DNA of 50,775 nucleotides from Bacillota bacterium. Lineage in GTDB: Bacteria > Bacillota > Clostridia > Christensenellales > Aristaeellaceae. The stretch lies in assembly GCA_023392515.1 (NCBI GenBank), contig JAEVYX010000038.1, forward strand, positions 1 through 50,775, in the 5' to 3' direction. This document shows positions 8,610 through 16,194 of this stretch, piece by piece (positions within the stretch are counted from its first letter, which is position 1; each line of letters starts with the position of its first letter). The notes beneath the pieces are model-generated. The model saw only the letters and a list, made by a program, of their open reading frames with translations, ran no database searches and was not told the DNA's origin. A program made the position numbers and the translations under genes.

Positions 8610-8733
8610 TGGGCAAATTGAAAAAAGTAAAATATCCCACACAGTGAGCTTCCATATCAGGTATATCGGCAGGATTGTTTTCCAGGCACTATGAAGGGGC
8701 TGCCGTGCTAAGTTTATATAATGCATAAAGTAA

Positions 8734-8929
8734 ATCAAGAGGAAGGATTTCGCGCTTGCGAGCGCGACCAAAGGGCTTTCCGGTCGTCCAATCGGCTCAA
8801 CCAACGCGCTGGTTCGCTAACACTCCCATCGCTCGTTTCGCCAACCTCCTCCACTTCGCTTTATCCGCCACAGGCGGTGCTCAGTTACGGAGCCTTTGGA
8901 AACCTTCGGATCCCATCCTCTTGCATTTT
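8734..8929. repeat. Non-coding element with imperfect terminal inverted repeats
   Basis: The gap 8538-9012 holds the pyrG promoter and then this segment. Its left end (CAAGAGGAAGGATTTCG) and the reverse complement of its right end (CAAGAGGATGGGATCCGAAG) match imperfectly. Next inward on both arms comes CCAAAGG with related flanks. Internal hairpins include CGCGCTTGCGAGCGCG and CCGCCACAGGCGG. It has no convincing ORF. It may be a small non-autonomous element (inference). Confidence 0.4.
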
Positions 8930-9012
8930 CATGACATTATACGGATAACACGGCAACCCCAAATGAATAATGTACGGTAACTCCATCCTGTTATGATTGC
9001 ACCAGCGTTTTC

Positions 9013-9546
9013 CTAACCCTGAATGGCACTTACGATAGGCGCAATGGCCTTTTTGTTTGTAAAATCGACCGTCTTGCCATAGGTGGCAACCATCCCCTTG
9101 GCATCGTCATCCCAATCCTCAAGTTTTTTCTTTTTAATGGACCTGATCAAAAAATGCATTAAGGCCCGGTCAAGGAGATGCATCTTTTTGTAGTTCAGCC
9201 CGCCGCGAAGCAGGAAAAAGGGAACACCTGCTTTTATCATTTCAAGAGGCATATTCTTCTCCTTGACTTCTTCCACTGCAGCCGCCTTTTTTGCCGTGGC
9301 ACCAACGGCCGCAACGATGAGCTTTTTCCCGGCAAGCTTTTCAAAGTTCTTGCGAATCAGGGAAAAGCCCAGGATTCCGCCGGCATACAGCCCGCCCAGG
9401 TAAACCAAAGTATCATATGCGATCAGATTGCCCATACTCACATCACGATGCTTGAATAAATCCCTATGCACACTATCCGCAATCCACTTGGCATACTTTT
9501 CCGTGGTGCCATACTTGGATTTGTAAACTACTGCCACCCGGTTCAA
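9013..9546 (-). CDS. Flavodoxin-like protein (HemG/protoporphyrinogen oxidase-type flavodoxin domain)
   Basis: A 177-residue protein with a flavodoxin fold. It begins NRVAVVYKSKYGTTEKYAKWIA, matching the FMN phosphate-binding loop, then has YDTLVYLGGLYAGGILGF around the second FMN loop. Such proteins carry FMN and shuttle electrons or act as quinone/protoporphyrinogen reductases; the substrate here is unknown. The best start is the TTG at 9546, six bases after GGAGGT. Only 46 bases and no terminator separate it from nupQ, so it is probably the last gene of the nucleoside transporter operon. That pairing with a transporter is unexplained. Confidence 0.8.
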   Translation of the reverse strand: MNRVAVVYKSKYGTTEKYAKWIADSVHRDLFKHRDVSMGNLIAYDTLVYLGGLYAGGILGFSLIRKNFEKLAGKKLIVAAVGATAKKAAAVEEVKEKNMPLEMIKAGVPFFLLRGGLNYKKMHLLDRALMHFLIRSIKKKKLEDWDDDAKGMVATYGKTVDFTNKKAIAPIVSAIQG

Positions 9547-9592
9547 AGCGACACCTCCAGCGACTCATGATTGCCTAACGGACAGCCGCGCA

Positions 9593-10552
9593 CTATCTTC
9601 CGCCTTTGTCGTAAGGAACGCCCGAGGCCCTGGGCGCCTGGGACTTTTTGCTTGAGAAGGCCAGCACGATCAGCGTGGCCAGGAATGGGATCATCTTGTA
9701 TATATCGCTGGGGATGCCCAGACCCTGTAGAAGGGGGATGCCCGAATAGGCGGAAGCAATGGTTTTCATCAGCCCGAAGAACAGTGCCGCCAGGAAAATA
9801 CGCAGGGGTTTCCACTGCCCAAAGATCAAAACCGCCAAGGCAAGGAAGCCATAGCCGGACACGGTAGCGTTGAAGTTGGTGGAGGTGGGCACCACGAAAA
9901 TCAGCCCGCCAAGCCCTGCCAGCGCACCGGAAATCATCACACCGGCATAGCGGATGCGGTATACATTTACACCCACGCTATCCGCCGCCTGGGGGTGCTC
10001 ACCGCAGGCCCGAAGGCGCAAACCGAACTTTGTCTTATACAGCACAAAGGCGGAGACGATCAGAATCAGTATGCCAAGGTAGGTGGTGATATAGGTATTC
10101 TGGAAAAGCAGCGGGCCCAATACCGGGATATCGCCAAGAAATGGCACCTTCTGAATGCGGAAGGTGTTAACGAACTGCACCTGCTGCACGCCGTTTGTCT
10201 GCAGCATACGGGCTGCATAAATAGCTATGGCGGGGGCAAACATGTTCAGCGCCGTGCCGCTGATGGTTTGGTCGGCCTTCAGGTTCACCGCAGCATAGGC
10301 GTGGAGCAGGGAAAAGACCAGCCCGGAGCCTGCCGCAATGACGATGGCGATTATCAGAAGCCCCTGCCCGCTTAGCAGATGCTGCATCTTGTTCATAAAC
10401 AGGATGCTGCAAAAAGCGCCCATGACCATTATCCCCTCCAAGGCGATATTGACCACACCGCTGCGTTCGGAGAACATACCGCCCAAGGCTACCACCAATA
10501 GGGGGATGGAGAAGAACATCATTTGCTGGATCAGAAAATAAATCGCATCCAT
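9593..10552 (-). CDS. nupQ: Nucleoside ABC transporter permease (NupQ/YufQ type)
   Basis: A 319-residue integral membrane subunit of a BMP-type importer (BPD_transp_2 family, related to RbsC permeases). Several hydrophobic segments are visible, and ERSGVVNIALEGIMVMGAF is the typical conserved region of this branch. It would pair with NupP to form the channel for nucleosides. The start ATG directly abuts the nupP stop codon, with GGAGAAGG before it, so translation is likely coupled. The family is annotated as general nucleoside uptake; specificity here is inferred from gene content. Confidence 0.9.
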   Translation of the reverse strand: MDAIYFLIQQMMFFSIPLLVVALGGMFSERSGVVNIALEGIMVMGAFCSILFMNKMQHLLSGQGLLIIAIVIAAGSGLVFSLLHAYAAVNLKADQTISGTALNMFAPAIAIYAARMLQTNGVQQVQFVNTFRIQKVPFLGDIPVLGPLLFQNTYITTYLGILILIVSAFVLYKTKFGLRLRACGEHPQAADSVGVNVYRIRYAGVMISGALAGLGGLIFVVPTSTNFNATVSGYGFLALAVLIFGQWKPLRIFLAALFFGLMKTIASAYSGIPLLQGLGIPSDIYKMIPFLATLIVLAFSSKKSQAPRASGVPYDKGGR

Positions 10553-11749
10553 TTACGCCTTCTCCTCCTTTCCGGAGGAATTGTCTTTCCCCTGCATCTT
10601 TTCTTCCTCCCGGCGTCTGCGCTGGCCTGAAACCCGGCCAATCAAGTCTTTGACAAAAAGGGAGAAGGCGCTAAAGTAAATGATGGCGCCGATAATGATA
10701 TCGATGATTTCCTTCATATACTTCAGGCTTTGCAAATAGGAGCCGCCTACGGTGATATAGGCCACAAATATACCCGAAAAGATGATGCCAATGGGGTTGG
10801 AAAGCCCCAGCAGTGCAACAGGTATGCCGTTGAAACCCTGAGCCGCCAGCACTTCTTCCACGTGGATGTGCAGCCCTCTGGCCGGGGCCAGATACATGAG
10901 TGCCCCCGCCGCTCCCGCAAGTGCCCCGGCAATGGTCATGGAGAGAATGATGGAGCGCTTTTCGTTGATGCCTGCATAGCGGCTGGCGTTGCGGTTGTAG
11001 CCGCAGGCCTTTAATTCATACCCGAAGGTAGTGCGGTTTAGCAGGACATAGATGATGATTGCCAGCAGTATGGCAATATAGATGCCGCCATTGACGCTGG
11101 AATCATCCTTGTATTTACCGACCAGCGTATAAAAGATGTTGTTCAGCCCCCAGGTGGGGATAATCGCAGATATGTCTACGTTAACGGTCAGGTTTTTCGT
11201 TTTATCGTAGATCAGATATACGTTTTGACCTTTTGCGGCATCAAAAACCATCCAGTTCTTGATCAGGAAGTTGACACCGTACATGCCGATATAGTTCATC
11301 ATGATGGAGGAGATTACTTCGTTCACGTTGAGCAGTGCCTTGAAAAGCCCAGGGATCATGCCCCACAAGGCCCCTGCCAGCATGCCGCAAAAAAGCGCCC
11401 CCAGCCACTGCACCGGGCCCAGGAAATCTCCTACAACGCCCACCAGAATCGCCACAAAGGAGCCAACTATCAACTGTCCCGCAGCGCCAATGTTGAACAG
11501 CCCCGTTTTGAACGCAAACCCTACGGATAAACCTGTGACAATGATGGGAGTGGCATAATACAGGACCTGGCCAACGCCCTTCATGCCGTTGTTAAAGCCG
11601 CCGGCCAGGATCACCCCAAGGCCACGGAATGCGTTTTCCGGGTTGCTGATGAACAAAATGACAAGGCCTGCCGCAAGGCCAACCAGGATGGCAATCAGAG
11701 AGGAAGCGAAGCTCGTAAGGCCTTTGAAACGCAGCCCATTCTTTTTCAT
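10553..11749 (-). CDS. nupP: Nucleoside ABC transporter permease (NupP/YufP type)
   Basis: A 398-residue membrane subunit with an N-terminal hydrophobic helix (LIAILVGLAAGLVILF) and further segments around ATPIIVTGLSVGFAFKTGLFNIGAAGQ, a signature region of BMP-system permeases. A soluble-looking insert (about residues 165-220) separates two groups of helices. The C terminus is charged and cytoplasmic (RRRREEEK). It overlaps the nupO stop codon by four bases (ATGA), which points to translational coupling. It is the partner of NupQ and the NupO ATPase. Confidence 0.9.
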   Translation of the reverse strand: MKKNGLRFKGLTSFASSLIAILVGLAAGLVILFISNPENAFRGLGVILAGGFNNGMKGVGQVLYYATPIIVTGLSVGFAFKTGLFNIGAAGQLIVGSFVAILVGVVGDFLGPVQWLGALFCGMLAGALWGMIPGLFKALLNVNEVISSIMMNYIGMYGVNFLIKNWMVFDAAKGQNVYLIYDKTKNLTVNVDISAIIPTWGLNNIFYTLVGKYKDDSSVNGGIYIAILLAIIIYVLLNRTTFGYELKACGYNRNASRYAGINEKRSIILSMTIAGALAGAAGALMYLAPARGLHIHVEEVLAAQGFNGIPVALLGLSNPIGIIFSGIFVAYITVGGSYLQSLKYMKEIIDIIIGAIIYFSAFSLFVKDLIGRVSGQRRRREEEKMQGKDNSSGKEEKA

Positions 11750-13272
11750 ACCACTTCACTCCTTCTCGAACCGGCCATGTATAGGCCCAATTCCTGTGCG
11801 GTAACGCCCTTGGCGTCCAGATCAGCTACGATTTCCCCTTCGTACATCACGAGGATGCGGTCGGAAACGTTCATCACCTCGTCCAGCTCCAGGGAGACCA
11901 TCAGCACGGCCCGGCCCGCATCACGCTGGGCGATCAACTGCCGGTGGATGTATTCAATGGCACCCACGTCCAGGCCCCGGGTAGGCTGCACGGCAATAAG
12001 CAATTCGGGAGACAAGCTGATTTCCCGGGCGACGATGGCCTTTTGCTGATTCCCCCCGGACATGCTTCTGGCGGTGGTGTAGGCACCCTGACCGGAGCGG
12101 ATGTCAAACTTTTCAATCAATTCATTGGAGTAGCGGTAAATCTCCCCGAACTTCAAAAATCCGCTATGCTGGAAGGCAGGCTTGTGATAGCTTTTCAGCA
12201 CCAGGTTTTCCGCCAGGGAATAGTCCAGCACCAGGCCGTGCTTATGCCGGTCCTCCGGGATATGAGAAATGCCCAGGTCGTTGCGATGGCGGATGGAGGT
12301 GCGGGTAATGTCCTGATCCCGCAAATACACCTTTCCATTATCTGAAGGCATCAGCCCTGTCAGCGCATAAATCAATTCGCTCTGGCCGTTGCCGTCGATA
12401 CCGGCCACGCACACGATCTCCCCTTCCCGAACGCTGAAGGAGACGTTGTCCACCAGTTTTTTGCCACGGTGCTTTCCGGATACGGACAGGTTTTGAACCG
12501 TCAGCGCGGGTTTTCCGGGCTTGGCCGGCTCCTTCTCCACAATAAAACTTACCTTGCGGCCTACCATCATTTCCGCCATCTGCTCCACAGTGGCGTCCTT
12601 CACATTCACCGTGCCCACATACCGGCCCTTGCGCAAAACCGTGCAACGGTCCGCCGCTTCCTTGATCTCCTGCAACTTATGGGTGATAAAGAGAATAGAC
12701 TTACCCTCTGCGGAAAGGCCCCGCATGATCTTGATAAGCTCTTCAATTTCCTGGGGCGTTAAAACCGCCGTAGGCTCGTCAAAAATCAGCACCTCGTTAT
12801 CCCGGTAGAGCATTTTCAATATCTCCACGCGCTGCTGCATGCCCACGGTGATATCGGAAATCCGCGCGTCCGGGTCCACCATCAAGCCGTACTGCTGGGA
12901 GAGGGCCATCACCTTTTTCCGGGCCTCATCCATATGCAAAACCCCATGGCGGGTGGTTTCCACCCCCATGACAATGTTTTCAAGCACGGTAAAGTTGTGC
13001 ACCAGCTTGAAATGCTGATGCACCATGCCAATGCCCAGGGCATTGGCATCGTTGGGATTGTGAATGCGTACTTCTTTCCCGTTTTTGAGAATGGTACCGC
13101 CCTCCGGCTGATACAGGCCGAAGAGTACGCTCATCAGCGTGGACTTGCCCGCTCCGTTCTCCCCCAGCAGCGCATGGATTTCACCCTTTTTAAGCTGGAG
13201 GGTGACATTGTCGTTGGCCCGGATACCGGGGAAATCCTTAATGATGTTCAGCATTTCAATGACGTAATCCAT
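11746..13272 (-). CDS. nupO: Nucleoside ABC transporter ATPase with two ATP-binding domains (NupO/YufO type)
   Basis: A 508-residue cytoplasmic ATPase made of two fused ABC domains, as in sugar transporters of the RbsA type. The first half has Walker A GENGAGKST and Walker B LIFDEPTAVLTPQE with a degenerate signature (VGMQQRVEILK). The second half has a degenerate Walker A (AGIDGNGQSE), the signature MSGGNQQK and a modified Walker B (LIAVQPTRGLD). This asymmetry is normal for the family. The ribosome-binding site GGAGTG precedes the start at 13272. A hairpin lies between bmp and this gene. Confidence 0.94.
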   Translation of the reverse strand: MDYVIEMLNIIKDFPGIRANDNVTLQLKKGEIHALLGENGAGKSTLMSVLFGLYQPEGGTILKNGKEVRIHNPNDANALGIGMVHQHFKLVHNFTVLENIVMGVETTRHGVLHMDEARKKVMALSQQYGLMVDPDARISDITVGMQQRVEILKMLYRDNEVLIFDEPTAVLTPQEIEELIKIMRGLSAEGKSILFITHKLQEIKEAADRCTVLRKGRYVGTVNVKDATVEQMAEMMVGRKVSFIVEKEPAKPGKPALTVQNLSVSGKHRGKKLVDNVSFSVREGEIVCVAGIDGNGQSELIYALTGLMPSDNGKVYLRDQDITRTSIRHRNDLGISHIPEDRHKHGLVLDYSLAENLVLKSYHKPAFQHSGFLKFGEIYRYSNELIEKFDIRSGQGAYTTARSMSGGNQQKAIVAREISLSPELLIAVQPTRGLDVGAIEYIHRQLIAQRDAGRAVLMVSLELDEVMNVSDRILVMYEGEIVADLDAKGVTAQELGLYMAGSRRSEVV

Positions 13273-13330
13273 TGCGCCACTCCTTCGGCCTGGCCCGTTT
13301 GGGCATTCTTTTTCTTTTGCTTGGGGATGC

Positions 13331-13368
13331 GATAAAACGGGGACAGGCAGTTTCTTCTGCCTGCCCCC
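13331..13368 (-). terminator. Intra-operon terminator/attenuator between bmp and nupO
   Basis: On the minus strand a 12-bp stem (positions 13368-13357 with 13350-13339, one mismatch) is followed by GTTTTATC. Its place just after the binding-protein gene fits partial termination that gives more binding protein than transporter. Confidence 0.65.
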
Positions 13369-13391
13369 GCTTTACATCTTATTGAAAATAC

Positions 13392-14468
13392 TTACTCGAT
13401 TACGGAGACCTTCACGATTTCGGTGCCCAAACCGGTGACCGCAACATCCTTGCCCTCGGCATCCTTGTCCTTGATCAGGGTTACTTCGCCAGCAGCCAGC
13501 TTGGCAAACAAAGCGTCATAATCAGCCTGGGAGAAGGTGTTGAACTTGGAGGTAGCCATAGGCAGGCTCACGCCATCTTTATCCGCGCCCAGAACCCAAG
13601 CTTCGCCGCCGGGGAATTCGTTCGCATAGTAGGCGGTCAAAGCCTGCTGAACAGCAGCGCCCAAGCCCTTCATGGCGGAAGTGATAACCCGGTCGGATTC
13701 GGAGCTCTGGTCTACGTCAACGCCGATAACCTTGCCCTTTTCGGTGGCTTCGGCAGCAGCCATAACAGAGTTGCCAACCGCGCCGCCGCAAGCGAAGATC
13801 ACTTCGACGCCGTCGCTGTACCAGGAAGCAGCCAAAGTCTGGTTTTCGGGGGTGGCATCAAAGTTGCCGGTGTAGTGATAGTTCATGGTGATTTCGGCAA
13901 CGCCCATTTCTTTGGCAGCCGCTTCCGCACCCTGTACAAAGCCGTAGCCATAGCGGATAACGGCGGGAACAGCCATACCGCCCATGAAGCCCAGCTTGGT
14001 GTAGCCGTCTTTTACAGCGGCATAGCCAGCCAGATAACCGGCCTGCTCCTCGGCGAACACGATGCCAAGGGCATTTTTCTCGGTGCGGTATTCAGAATAG
14101 TCACCGCTGTGGGGATTGCCGTCAATCAGGATGAAAGTTACTTCGGGATACTTGTCCTGTGCAATGAAGATGGGTTCTTCAAACAGGAAGCCGGGGGTTA
14201 CAACAACCTTGGCGCCGGCAGTAACGGCCTTGTCGATTTCGTCCAGGTAGATATCGGTGCTCTGGGCAGCGGGCTTGAAGTAGTTGCTGGTTTTGCCGTT
14301 TGCTTCGGCATAAGCCACAACGCCTTCCCAGGTGCCCTGGTTGAAGGATTTGTCATCGATGGTGCCGATGTCGGTGATCATTGCGATTTCATAGGTGTCG
14401 GCCAAAGCGGTTGCGCCAAGGCCCAGGGTAAGAACCAATGCCAAAAGAAGCGCGAGTGCCTTTTTCAT
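13392..14468 (-). CDS. BMP-family nucleoside-binding protein
   Basis: A 358-residue extracytoplasmic solute-binding protein of the basic membrane protein (BMP/PnrA) family. It starts with a signal peptide (MKKALALLLALVLTLGLGATALA). The mature part begins DTYEIAMITDIGTIDDKSFNQGTWEG, the family hallmark, and VIFACGGAVGNSVMAAA lies in the second lobe. Most BMP proteins of Bacillota are lipoproteins, but the signal peptide here has no Cys and ends in a normal ATALA/D cleavage site. The protein therefore looks secreted rather than lipid-anchored. It is the first gene of the nup operon, with AAGGAGG before the start. The N terminus closely resembles that of the CUT1 binding protein at 28839. Confidence 0.92.
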   Translation of the reverse strand: MKKALALLLALVLTLGLGATALADTYEIAMITDIGTIDDKSFNQGTWEGVVAYAEANGKTSNYFKPAAQSTDIYLDEIDKAVTAGAKVVVTPGFLFEEPIFIAQDKYPEVTFILIDGNPHSGDYSEYRTEKNALGIVFAEEQAGYLAGYAAVKDGYTKLGFMGGMAVPAVIRYGYGFVQGAEAAAKEMGVAEITMNYHYTGNFDATPENQTLAASWYSDGVEVIFACGGAVGNSVMAAAEATEKGKVIGVDVDQSSESDRVITSAMKGLGAAVQQALTAYYANEFPGGEAWVLGADKDGVSLPMATSKFNTFSQADYDALFAKLAAGEVTLIKDKDAEGKDVAVTGLGTEIVKVSVIE

Positions 14469-14528
14469 GCGTGGTTTCCTCCTTGTATGTTCCCCTGAAA
14501 ACCTTCTTCAGGGGGTTGTTTCGTATGT

Positions 14529-14556
14529 ATTATAGCAGATATTCATATGGTTTGAA
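14529..14556 (-). promoter_or_regulatory. Promoter of the bmp-nupOPQ operon
   Basis: A consensus -10 TATAAT (14534-14529, minus strand) with the TG extension TGCTATAAT is preceded, 16 bp away, by TTCAAA (14556-14551). It lies 60 bp upstream of the bmp start. Confidence 0.65.
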
Positions 14557-14659
14557 AGGGGAAAACATCATTTCCCAATAAATACGATGAATATTTTTGT
14601 CAAAAAAATTGTATATGCAGTCCTGTCTTTAACTTGGATCAGGCTTCTGCGGGAAAGTG

Positions 14660-14690
14660 ATAAAGCCAGCATGAAAACGTTTGCCTGGCT
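14660..14690 (-). terminator. Terminator after the YitT-family gene
   Basis: On the minus strand AGCCAG and CTGGCT (14690-14685 and 14669-14664) form a stem followed by TTTAT. The T-run is short, so it is a moderate candidate. Confidence 0.5.
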
Positions 14691-14698
14691 ATCGGCCG

Positions 14699-15577
14699 CT
14701 ATGCCTCCCCGGATAGCTTGGAGAAGCCCTCCCCCAGCGCTTCGTGGGCTTCGGTGATGAACATGAACGCCTTTTCATCCTCCTGGCGGACGATCTCCTT
14801 AATATGGGGAATCTCCTGCCGCCCGGCCACGCACAGCACCACCGGACGCTCCTGGCCGGAGTAGGCCCCTTTGGCCGTGAGCAGTGTCACGCCCCTGTTC
14901 AATTCCTCCATAATGCGGTTTGTCACCGCTACAGACTTGTCCGTCATAATAAAACAAGCCTTTGTGGTATTAAAGCCCACCATCACCACATCCAGCGCTT
15001 TGGCTGTCACAAAAATGCAGATCAGGGCATATAGGGCATATTGGGCGCCGATGATAAACCCAGCAGCCAGAATTACCATAAAATCAATGGCAAACAAAAA
15101 GGAGCCAACGGATACCACAGGGAACCTGCGGTGCACCATCCTGGCAATCATGTCCGAGCCGCCGGTGGTAGCCCCGCCCCTAAGAATGATTCCCACGCCA
15201 AGGCCCAGCAGGCAGCCGCCGTAAATGGCGCCCAGCAGCACATCGTCGGTTAAAGGGCTGATATGCAATAAGTCAATGGCCAGGGAAAACAAGACCGTCG
15301 CCACCAGGGAGCGAAAAACGAAGACTTTGCCCATGGCACGAAAGCCGATGATAAACAAGGGCAGGTTCAATACCATGCTGGTTAACCCTACCGGAAGCCC
15401 AAAAAGGTAATTTAAAATCGTGGCGACACCGGTCAGGCCGCCTGGCGCAATATTGTTTGATACCAGAAACAAGGGATAGCTCAGGCCCCCCAAAATACAG
15501 CCCACAAGAATCTGAACATAGGCGCGCTGCCGTTCCTTCAGGATTGCTCTGGTGAGGTTGTCCTCCTGTTTTTTCAA
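14699..15577 (-). CDS. YitT family membrane protein (DUF161 plus DUF2179)
   Basis: A 292-residue protein with five to six predicted membrane helices, including the YitT hallmark SNNIAPGGLTGVATIL, then GGATTGGSDMIARMV and a cytoplasmic C-terminal DUF2179 domain (about the last 80 residues, RGVTLLTAKGAYSGQERPVV). Molecular function is not established for the family. The start is set at the TTG 15577, preceded by AGAGGAGG. An in-frame ATG at 15628 lies in the loop of the upstream mazF terminator, so it is unlikely to be used. The gene appears monocistronic. Confidence 0.85.
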   Translation of the reverse strand: MKKQEDNLTRAILKERQRAYVQILVGCILGGLSYPLFLVSNNIAPGGLTGVATILNYLFGLPVGLTSMVLNLPLFIIGFRAMGKVFVFRSLVATVLFSLAIDLLHISPLTDDVLLGAIYGGCLLGLGVGIILRGGATTGGSDMIARMVHRRFPVVSVGSFLFAIDFMVILAAGFIIGAQYALYALICIFVTAKALDVVMVGFNTTKACFIMTDKSVAVTNRIMEELNRGVTLLTAKGAYSGQERPVVLCVAGRQEIPHIKEIVRQEDEKAFMFITEAHEALGEGFSKLSGEA

Positions 15578-15608
15578 GGGCTTTCCTCCTCTGTTATCCC
15601 CAGAAGGG

Positions 15609-15645
15609 AAAACGCCGCCGTTCATCATTTTTACGGCGGCGCTCT
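15609..15645 (-). terminator. Terminator after the mazF-like gene
   Basis: CGCCGCCGT (15613-15621) pairs perfectly with ACGGCGGCG (15633-15641). T-runs flank it on both strands, so it may work in either direction. Confidence 0.75.
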
Positions 15646-15652
15646 TTTGTGA

Positions 15653-16012
15653 TCACTCCACGGCATCTGCGCTGTCTGACGTGCCAAGAGAGATAGCCAA
15701 AGCCCGGTCCACCTTCGCCATCAATTCGTCGTCCACGCGGCCCAGCTTTTCCTTGAGGCGCTTTTTTTCCAGGGTACGCACCTGCTCGGTAAGCAAAACG
15801 GAATCTTTTTTCAGTCCGCTTTGCTTACTGGGAATCGCCACATGGGTTGGCAGATTCGGTTTATTGAGTTTAGAGGTAATAGCCGCAACGATAACCGTTG
15901 GGCTATGAAGATTGCCTATATCGTTTTGAATAATCAGCACCGGACGTATACCACCCTGTTCGGAGCCGATCACGGGGTCTAAATCAGCCCGGTAGATGTC
16001 CCCTCTTTTCAT
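15653..16012 (-). CDS. MazF/PemK-family endoribonuclease toxin (NdoA/EndoA type)
   Basis: A 119-residue protein that starts MKRGDIYRADLDPVIGSEQGGIRPVLIIQND, the conserved MazF/PemK N terminus, and continues with VIVAAITSK and the strand PTHVAIP. LLTEQVRTLEKKRL is the region typical of B. subtilis EndoA. Family members cleave mRNA at short sequence motifs and are held inactive by a small antitoxin encoded directly upstream. Here the 182 bases upstream hold no recognisable antitoxin ORF. The acpS-nnr genes before it match the usual Bacillota neighbourhood (acpS, yjeF-like, alr, antitoxin, toxin), but alr and the antitoxin are missing. The start at 16012 is supported by GGAGTG; longer starts lack a ribosome-binding site. 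Confidence 0.88.
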   Translation of the reverse strand: MKRGDIYRADLDPVIGSEQGGIRPVLIIQNDIGNLHSPTVIVAAITSKLNKPNLPTHVAIPSKQSGLKKDSVLLTEQVRTLEKKRLKEKLGRVDDELMAKVDRALAISLGTSDSADAVE

Positions 16013-16194
16013 AATGTCACACTCCATGCCCCCTGTCAAGGTGTTCCCTCTGATTTTTTGCATGGATGCATCGCGGGGATGCCGGGCAGTACCTTCTCCT
16101 CCCTCGGTGGGTGACAGGGGGCGTTCGGCACTGCTCCCTTCATACTATGCGCGCATGAGAAAAAGGGGATAAGAAATAAAACGCATCTTTTTGA

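Noticed and set aside
15578..15628. Longer YitT start at ATG 15628
   Set aside because: That ATG sits in the loop of a strong terminator hairpin, whereas TTG 15577 has AGAGGAGG at the right spacing.
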